A program made the translations under genes and the position numbers. DNA of 31,556 nucleotides from CAYYWV01 sp964475385. GTDB lineage: Bacteria > Pseudomonadota > Alphaproteobacteria > JAAXGF01. Shown here in pieces: positions 26,427 to 31,556 of the stretch; the first letter of the stretch is position 1, and every line of letters begins with the position of its first letter. The notes under the pieces are model-generated. The model saw only the letters and a program-made list of their open reading frames with translations. It was not told the DNA's origin and did no database searches. The stretch lies in NCBI GenBank assembly GCA_964475385.1, contig CAYYWV010000016.1:1-31556 (forward strand), read 5' to 3'.

Positions 26427-27758
26427 ATGTCAAAGGCGCCGCCATCGCCGCCCACAAGAACCCGGGAGCGAAAAGGCCGCGTGGAGGCCTTTCCCCGCGC
26501 CCGTCACGGCGGGCTGTCGGTGACGGCGCGGCGCGAAGATCCCGCGCCCGTCACCGTCGTCGGCGCCGGACCGGCGGGTCTCGCCTGCGCGATCGCCCTT
26601 GCCCGGGGCGGGCGTCGGGTGGTGGTCCGCGAATGGCGTCAACAGGTCGGGGCGCGGTTCCACGGAGACTTTCAGGGCTTGGAAAATTGGAGCGACGCGC
26701 GCGACACGCTCGACGAGCTCCGCGCCTTCGGCATCGCGCCCACGTTCGACGCCGTTCCGGTTTACGAAGGAACCGCCTTCGATCACACGGGGAAACGATA
26801 CCGTGTAAAAAGCGCCCGCCCGCTTTATTATCTCGTCCATCGAGGAAGGAATGCGGGCAGCCTCGACCGGGGCCTGCTCGATCAGGCTCTCGAGGCCGGC
26901 GTCGAGGTGCGCTTTGGGGATCGCGTTCGCCACGTTCAGGGGCCGGCGGTGCTCGCAGGCGGGCCGCGCCGGGCCGATGCGATCGCCGTTGGCTATTTGT
27001 TCGAGACCGACATGCCGGATGGCGGCTGGATCGCGCTCGACAATCGGATAGCGCCGCTCGGCTACGCCTACCTGCTCGTCCACGACGGTCGCGGAACAAT
27101 GGCGACCTGCCTGTTCAAGGACTTCAAGCGGCAGGCCGAGTACGCCAAGCGGACGCTCGCCTTCTTTCAGGACCGGACCGGCCTCGTCATGCGCAACGCG
27201 CGCCCCTTCGGAGGGTATGTCAACTTTCGGCTGCCCCGAACGGCGATGCGGGGCGGGCGCCCGGTGGTCGGCGAGCTCGCCGGGTTCCAAGATGCGCTCG
27301 CCGGTTTCGGTTTGCGCTATGCGTTCCGCTCGGGGGTTCTTGCCGCTCGCAGCCTGCTCGAAGGAACCGACTATACGCGGTTGTGGCGACGCGAGCTTCT
27401 GCCCGCGCTTCGCGTCGGAACCGTAAACCGATTCATCTTCAACCTTCTTCGAGAACGGGGCTGGCGCCATGCCTTGCGCAAGCTCGGGCTTGCGGACACC
27501 GGAACGACTCTGCGCCGATTCTACGGACCATCGCCCTTGAGCCGCGTTCTTTTCCCAATCGCGCGGTTCCGCTACCGATCGGTGCTGCGCGATCCCAGTT
27601 GCGATCACGTCGCTTGCGGGTGCGTCTGGTGCCAGTGCCGCGCGAAGGACCAGAACCCTGATTCGTGTGTGGTGGGGGAAACCCTGTCTTCGCCCGAAAA
27701 CACGCCCATATTGGAATGGTCCCGCGAACGCGGCGGCGGGCGCCGTCTTCATCACTAG
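26427..27758 (+). CDS. Geranylgeranyl-reductase-like FAD oxidoreductase with Cys-rich tail
   Basis: A 443-residue flavoprotein. The dinucleotide motif VTVVGAGPAGLACAIALARGG starts near residue 42. A region around EWRQQVGARFHGDFQGLENW follows, and GELAGFQDALAGFGLRYAFRSG is the second FAD-contact segment. The overall plan is that of the geranylgeranyl reductase and isoprenoid-lipid saturase group. A C-terminal tail carries Cys392, Cys397, Cys399, Cys402 and Cys404 in SCDHVACGCVWCQC, a possible metal site. ATG at 26427 is 3 bases after the previous stop but lacks a good ribosome-binding site; GTG at 26481 (GGAGCGAAAAGG upstream) would give 425 residues. The substrate is unknown. Confidence 0.8.
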   Translation: MSKAPPSPPTRTRERKGRVEAFPRARHGGLSVTARREDPAPVTVVGAGPAGLACAIALARGGRRVVVREWRQQVGARFHGDFQGLENWSDARDTLDELRAFGIAPTFDAVPVYEGTAFDHTGKRYRVKSARPLYYLVHRGRNAGSLDRGLLDQALEAGVEVRFGDRVRHVQGPAVLAGGPRRADAIAVGYLFETDMPDGGWIALDNRIAPLGYAYLLVHDGRGTMATCLFKDFKRQAEYAKRTLAFFQDRTGLVMRNARPFGGYVNFRLPRTAMRGGRPVVGELAGFQDALAGFGLRYAFRSGVLAARSLLEGTDYTRLWRRELLPALRVGTVNRFIFNLLRERGWRHALRKLGLADTGTTLRRFYGPSPLSRVLFPIARFRYRSVLRDPSCDHVACGCVWCQCRAKDQNPDSCVVGETLSSPENTPILEWSRERGGGRRLHH

Positions 27759-27870
27759 GACGCGATCGCTAAGACGGGACAGAGGCGCGGCCGGGGAAAA
27801 GCCTTGGCGCAATCTCGGAGTTCGGTTTGCGACAGATTATTCAGTATCGACAAGAACGGGTTCTGGGAGG

Positions 27871-27896
27871 AATGTAGCGCCAGGCGCATTTTTTTG
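27871..27896 (+). terminator. Rho-independent terminator candidate after the flavoprotein operon
   Basis: GCGC-CAG-GCGC, with weak flanking pairing of AATG and CATT, is followed by a run of seven T. The stem is short. The position, between the operon end at 27758 and copA at 28007, is right for a terminator. Confidence 0.4.
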
Positions 27897-27943
27897 TTCT
27901 CCCTGGCTTTTACGGAAGGTCCGGAATGGTTTGTCGATGGAGA

Positions 27944-27958
27944 AGGGGCTCGTCCCCT
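27944..27958 (+). promoter_or_regulatory. Small hairpin in the copA leader
   Basis: AGGGG-CTCGT-CCCCT lies 48 bases upstream of the copA start codon. It could be a leader hairpin or a binding site. No CueR-type operator (CTTCC/GGAAG dyad with the matching promoter spacing) was found in 27759-28006; only GGAAGGTCCGGAA at 27914-27926 comes near. Confidence 0.25.
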
Positions 27959-28006
27959 CATTCCTTCGTTCCCGGCCTGGAACACAGCAACGCATAGGAG
28001 TTTGAA

Positions 28007-30571
28007 ATGAGCGAGGATACTGCGCAGACGCCATCCCTCGCGGACCGCAACGATGCCGGAAGGACGGATATCGCGGCTTCGGGGCTCGAACACATCGATC
28101 TCTCGATTGGCGGGATGACCTGTCCGCATTGCCCCGGCATGATCGAAAAGGCGCTCGCCGCGGTCGAGGGCGTGGCCGCGGCGCGCGTCAACGCGGCGAC
28201 CAGGATCGCGTCGGTGGACTACGATCCGGCGCGGACGAGTGCGGGCGATCTCGTCGCGGCGATTCGCTCGGTTGGTTACACGGCGGGCACGGTCAAGATG
28301 CGCATCCCGCTCGAGAACATGCATTGCGCCTCTTGCGTGACCCGCGTCGAGGAGGCGTTGCGCGCCACCCCCGGCGTGGTCGCTGCGAGCGCGAGCCTCG
28401 CGCCGGCGGCGGTCGATATCGAATATCAGCCAGAACGAGCGAACTTCGACGCCATCGACAAGGCGATCGAATCGGCCGGTCTGCGCGTCGCATCGCGAAA
28501 GCCGCGCGCGGCGGTCGGCGAGGAGGAAGGAGAAGAAAGTCCGGAAGAGGCGGCGCGTCAGGCCGAGTATCGCATACTGATGCGGAAATTCTGGTTCGCC
28601 GCCGTCATCTCGATCCCGGTGATGACGCTCAGCTATCCCGACCTTATCCCCGGCCTGCGCGAATGGATGGCGCCCGGCACGAACGCGCGCCAGATCGTCT
28701 GGTCGCTGTTGGGCGTGCTCGTTCTGCCGGTGATGCTGTGGTCGGGCTCGCAGTTCTACACCGGCATGTGGCAGGCGCTCAAGCACCGCGCCGCCAACAT
28801 GCACACGTTGATCGCGATCGGCATCAGCGCCGCGTATCTCTATTCGGTGGTCGCGGTCGCGTATCCCGAGCTGTTCCCTGACATCGCGCTCGCCGAGGTG
28901 TTCTGGGACGTGGCCGCGGTCGTGGTCGCCTTGGTCGTGCTCGGCATGGCGCTCGAGGTCAAGGCCAAGGGGCGGACTTCGGAGGCGATCAAGAAGCTGA
29001 TGGGCCTTCAGGCCAAGACGGCGCGCGTTCTACGCGACGGCAAAGAGATCGACATTCCGGTCGAGGAGGTGGTCGCCGGCGATGTCGTGATTGTGCGGCC
29101 GGGAGAGAAGATCCCGGTCGACGGCGAGATCGTCGAGGGGACGAGCGCGGTCGACGAATCGATGATCACCGGCGAATCGCTTCCGGTCGAAAAGGGCGTC
29201 GGCGACGAGGTCATCGGCGGCACCCTCAACAAGACCGGAAGCTTCCGGTTCCGCGCCACCAAGGTGGGCAAGGATACCGCGCTCGCCAGCATTATCCGCA
29301 TGGTCAAGGACGCTCAGGGCTCCAAGGCGCCGATCCAGCGGATCGTCGATACCGTTTCGGGCTATTTCGTGCCCACGGTCATGATTCTCGCCATCCTCTC
29401 CTTCGTCGCCTGGTACGTGTTCGGCCCCGAACCGAGAATCATTTACGCGACCATCGTTCTGGTGACGACGCTGATTATCGCTTGCCCATGCGCGCTCGGG
29501 CTTGCGACGCCGACGTCGTTGACGGTCGGAATCGGCAAGGGCGCCGAGAATGGGGTGTTGATCCGCTCGGGCGATGCGCTCCAGACCGCCGAGAAACTGA
29601 ACACGCTGGTCCTCGACAAGACCGGGACCATCACGCGCGGCGAACCGGCGCTTACCGACGTCGTCGTCGCCGCCAGCGGGCTGTCCGAGGCCGAGGTTCT
29701 GCGTCTCGCCGCATCGCTCGAACGCGGCTCCGAGCATCCGCTCGGCGAGGCGATCGTCAAGGGGGCCGAGGCGCGCGAGATCGCGCTTGCCGAGACCGAG
29801 GGGTTCGCCGCGATCCCCGGCCACGGCGTGAGCGGGCGGATCGACGGCCGCGAGGTCATGCTCGGCAACGCCCGTCTGATGCGCGATCGCGGGATCGCCA
29901 TCGACGCGTTGGAGGGCGATTGGGAACGTCTCGCAGGGGAGGGCAAGACGCCGATGTACGTTGCGGTCGACGGCGAGCCCGCCGGTCTGGTCGCGGTCGC
30001 CGATACGGTCAAACCCGATTCGAAGGCGGCCATTGCCGAGCTCAAGCGCCTCGGCATCGAGGTCGTCATGCTGACCGGCGACAACGAGCGCACCGCCATG
30101 GCCATCGCCCGCGAGGTCGATATCGACCGGGTGCTCGCCGAGGTGCTTCCCGACGACAAGGCGCATGAAGTCCAGAAGCTTCAGCTCGAAGGCAAGAAGG
30201 TCGGCATGGTCGGCGACGGTATCAACGACGCCCCGGCGCTGGCTCAGGCCGACGTCGGCTTCGCGATCGGCACCGGCACCGATGTCGCCATCGAGGCGAG
30301 CGACGTGACCCTCATCAAGGGCAGCCTGATGGGCGTTGTGACGGCGATCGAGATCAGCCGGGCCACGATGCGCAACGTTCGCCAGAACCTGGTTGGCGCG
30401 TTTGGCTACAATGGACTCGGCATTCCGGTCGCCATGGGCGTTCTCTACCCGGCTTTCGGCCTGCTGCTGTCGCCGCTGATCGCCGCCGCCGCCATGGCGT
30501 TCAGCTCCGTCACCGTGGTTTCCAACGCCAATCGGCTCCGCTTCTTCCAGCCCAGGAGGGTTGCATCATGA
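28007..30571 (+). CDS. copA: Cu+-exporting P1B-type ATPase
   Basis: Inner-membrane P-type ATPase of 854 residues that pumps Cu(I) out of the cytoplasm. Two N-terminal heavy-metal domains carry CPHC (39-42) and CASC (107-110). The membrane CPC motif is at 493-495, the phosphorylated DKTGT begins at Asp537, SEHPLGEA is the nucleotide-domain HP motif and VGDGINDAPALAQADVG is the hinge. GYNGLGIP and MAFSSVTVVSNANRLR supply the Tyr-Asn and Met-Ser residues that mark the copper subgroup. The ATG at 28007 has an AGGAG site. The stop overlaps the cupredoxin start (ATGA). No CueR or CsoR regulator is beside it. Confidence 0.96.
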   Translation: MSEDTAQTPSLADRNDAGRTDIAASGLEHIDLSIGGMTCPHCPGMIEKALAAVEGVAAARVNAATRIASVDYDPARTSAGDLVAAIRSVGYTAGTVKMRIPLENMHCASCVTRVEEALRATPGVVAASASLAPAAVDIEYQPERANFDAIDKAIESAGLRVASRKPRAAVGEEEGEESPEEAARQAEYRILMRKFWFAAVISIPVMTLSYPDLIPGLREWMAPGTNARQIVWSLLGVLVLPVMLWSGSQFYTGMWQALKHRAANMHTLIAIGISAAYLYSVVAVAYPELFPDIALAEVFWDVAAVVVALVVLGMALEVKAKGRTSEAIKKLMGLQAKTARVLRDGKEIDIPVEEVVAGDVVIVRPGEKIPVDGEIVEGTSAVDESMITGESLPVEKGVGDEVIGGTLNKTGSFRFRATKVGKDTALASIIRMVKDAQGSKAPIQRIVDTVSGYFVPTVMILAILSFVAWYVFGPEPRIIYATIVLVTTLIIACPCALGLATPTSLTVGIGKGAENGVLIRSGDALQTAEKLNTLVLDKTGTITRGEPALTDVVVAASGLSEAEVLRLAASLERGSEHPLGEAIVKGAEAREIALAETEGFAAIPGHGVSGRIDGREVMLGNARLMRDRGIAIDALEGDWERLAGEGKTPMYVAVDGEPAGLVAVADTVKPDSKAAIAELKRLGIEVVMLTGDNERTAMAIAREVDIDRVLAEVLPDDKAHEVQKLQLEGKKVGMVGDGINDAPALAQADVGFAIGTGTDVAIEASDVTLIKGSLMGVVTAIEISRATMRNVRQNLVGAFGYNGLGIPVAMGVLYPAFGLLLSPLIAAAAMAFSSVTVVSNANRLRFFQPRRVAS

Positions 30572-30945
30572 CACCGGATCGCTGGATCGTTCTCGTTCTC
30601 GGGCTGTCGCTCGTCGTCTTCATCATCTGGTTTTTCTGGTTGAAGCCCGCCAAGGGGGTGCGCGCTTCGGTGTCTAGCAGCGGCCACCAAGAGGTGATGA
30701 TCCTTGTCAAGGGCGGGTACACGCCCGACACCATCGTGGTTCGCCACGGTAAGCCGGTCCGCCTCAACTTCCGGCGCGAAGAGACCGCCTCGTGTTCGGA
30801 GAAGGTGATCCTCGCCGACTTCGGCAAGAGCGCCGATCTGCCGACCGGTGAGGTCGTGCCGATCGAGTTCGTTCCCGAAAAACCCGGAGAGTACGAGTTC
30901 GCCTGCGCTATGGGAATGTTTCGCGGCAAGCTGATCGTCGAGTGA
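30568..30945 (+). CDS. Membrane-anchored cupredoxin-domain protein
   Basis: A 125-residue protein with one N-terminal membrane helix (residues 6-25) and a cupredoxin-like domain facing the periplasm. YTPDTIVVRHGKPVRLNF is the first conserved block, Cys76 lies in ASCSEKVI, and FACAMGMFRGKLIVE has Cys113, Met115 and Met117. This Cys/Met pattern is normal for the Cupredoxin_1 group and differs from the His-Cys-Met type-1 copper site of blue copper proteins. ATGA overlap with copA shows tight coupling. It could take up the copper released by CopA or pass it to a periplasmic carrier; that role is inferred. Confidence 0.85.
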   Translation: MTPDRWIVLVLGLSLVVFIIWFFWLKPAKGVRASVSSSGHQEVMILVKGGYTPDTIVVRHGKPVRLNFRREETASCSEKVILADFGKSADLPTGEVVPIEFVPEKPGEYEFACAMGMFRGKLIVE

Positions 30946-31257
30946 CGGTCTGCGCCTTGGCATCGGTCTTGGGGCGAGCGGGCCGCGCCTTCTGTCGCGA
31001 GAGCCTGAGCCGGGGCGCGGCCCCGTTCACCCTGGACTCGGCGGTCGAATATCCAGCGCGCGGCAGGGCCGACAACATTTCGTCCGCGAGGCGCAGGGGG
31101 CGAGCAAGGTTTCCTCGCTCGGTTCGAGCAGGGCGGCCGCGTCCAGGGGGCGGCAGCGCGCGACGATGCCGCCCGGTCATTGCTCGTTCTGTTTCCGCCG
31201 AGCGATCGTTCCGGCGGCGAGGCTCTCCGTCAGCGGATCGCCTCGCGGACAAGGGCA
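30946..31257. other. Intergenic region without a recognised gene
   Basis: About 310 bases follow the cupredoxin gene. Open frames exist on both strands, but none has a recognisable protein pattern or a good ribosome-binding site. Two hairpins were seen: CGAGC (31101-31105) with GCTCG (31117-31121), and CCGCCG (31195-31200) with CGGCGG (31212-31217). It may hold decayed coding sequence. Confidence 0.4.
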
Positions 31258-31285
31258 TTGACGGGCAACCAGGGCCAGATACTAT
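31258..31285 (+). promoter_or_regulatory. Promoter of the TetR gene
   Basis: TTGACG (31258-31263) and TACTAT (31280-31285) are 16 bases apart. They match the sigma-70 consensus at 5 of 6 and 4 of 6 positions. Transcription would start near 31292, leaving a leader of about 38 bases before ATG 31330. Confidence 0.5.
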
Positions 31286-31288
31286 CTG
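31276..31288. promoter_or_regulatory. Palindromic operator candidate over the -10 box
   Basis: CAGATA-C-TATCTG is a perfect 13-base palindrome that covers the predicted -10 box of the TetR gene. The location suits autorepression by that regulator. Confidence 0.5.
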
Positions 31289-31329
31289 AGTGGTTAGTGA
31301 ATTATCAGACGGACGACCAGACCCGCGTC

Positions 31330-31556
31330 ATGACCGGCTCGCCATCCGCCCCGCGCCCGGCCTCTGGGGCCGGGGGCAAGCGGCCCGACAAGCGGCGGCG
31401 GCGGAGCGCGATCAGCCGGCGGCGGATCATCGACGCCGCCATCGACCTCATCGCGCTGCGCGGCCTCGCCAAGACCACGCTTCAGACCCTGTCGGAGGCG
31501 ACCGGGCTCTCGCCCACCCTGGTCATCTTCCACTTCAAGACCAAGGAGCGGCTCTA
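31330..31556 (+). CDS. TetR/AcrR-family transcriptional regulator (3' partial)
   Basis: The N-terminal DNA-binding part of a TetR-type regulator; the frame runs off the window. After a Gly/Pro/Arg-rich lead come RRRIIDAAIDLIALRGLAKTTLQTLSEATGLSPTLVIFHFKTKERL, the typical first three helices with the TetR pattern (T..T.....GLS...I..HF..K). The ligand domain is missing, so the inducer cannot be guessed. ATG at 31330 is chosen because the predicted transcription start is near 31292; GTG at 31297 in frame would add 11 residues. The upstream palindrome suggests autorepression. Confidence 0.85.
   Translation, partial: MTGSPSAPRPASGAGGKRPDKRRRRSAISRRRIIDAAIDLIALRGLAKTTLQTLSEATGLSPTLVIFHFKTKERL

Noticed and set aside
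27890..27935. CueR operator upstream of copA
   Set aside because: GGAAGGTCCGGAA gives only one half-like element. There is no dyad partner and no matching -35/-10 spacing.
27804..28010. Short plus-strand frame in the copA leader
   Set aside because: It has no ribosome-binding site or recognisable protein, runs through the terminator-like hairpin and overlaps the copA start by only a few bases. It may be a chance frame.
30942..31289. Plus-strand frame of 115 codons after the cupredoxin gene
   Set aside because: Low-complexity Arg/Ser/Gly-rich product, no domain and no good start. It runs into the TetR promoter.

Overview
The window is high-GC proteobacterial DNA and looks alphaproteobacterial. 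It has an F1-only ATP synthase operon (atpHAGDC, no Fo genes) directly after priA, an odhB-lpd pair, and a xerC / DUF484 / fructose-6-phosphate-aldolase-like cluster. That layout is common in Rhodospirillales and Hyphomicrobiales. No rRNA, tRNA, CRISPR array or insertion sequence was found. The first gene (E2, 5' part missing) and the last (TetR regulator, 3' part missing) run off the window.

Bases 1-13.4 kb are a housekeeping block: the E2 and E3 subunits of the 2-oxoglutarate dehydrogenase complex, an MFS transporter convergent with a minus-strand operon (fsa-like aldolase, DUF484 protein, xerC), then priA and atpHAGDC. Bases 13.4-16.2 kb hold a ferritin-like di-iron protein, a SAM methyltransferase divergent from a polytopic membrane protein, and a small coiled-coil YdcH-like protein.

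Bases 16.3-31 kb are accessory, with a stress and metal theme. A minus-strand trio (tandem universal stress protein, NhaA Na+/H+ antiporter, beta-carbonic anhydrase) suggests pH/ion homeostasis. It is divergent from an OxyR-like LysR regulator in which the peroxidatic cysteine is replaced by Gln. A YrbG-type Na+/Ca2+ exchanger follows, then a Met/His-rich secreted protein preceded by phased GTAACG repeats.

A very tight six-gene operon comes next (22.4-27.8 kb): a hypothetical protein, a YHS-domain membrane protein, a small DUF5676-like membrane protein, a PhaC-like DUF3141 hydrolase, a phosphate acetyl/butyryltransferase and a geranylgeranyl-reductase-like flavoprotein with a Cys-rich tail. 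A Cu+-ATPase translationally coupled to a membrane-anchored cupredoxin closes the island. The last gene is a TetR regulator whose promoter carries a perfect palindrome over its -10 box.

My inference is that the right half is a copper/redox/envelope-stress island. The least explained part, and the best candidate for an undescribed system, is the six-gene operon that joins metal-handling membrane proteins to acyl-transfer and lipid-reducing enzymes. No regulator or acetate kinase for it is present in the window.
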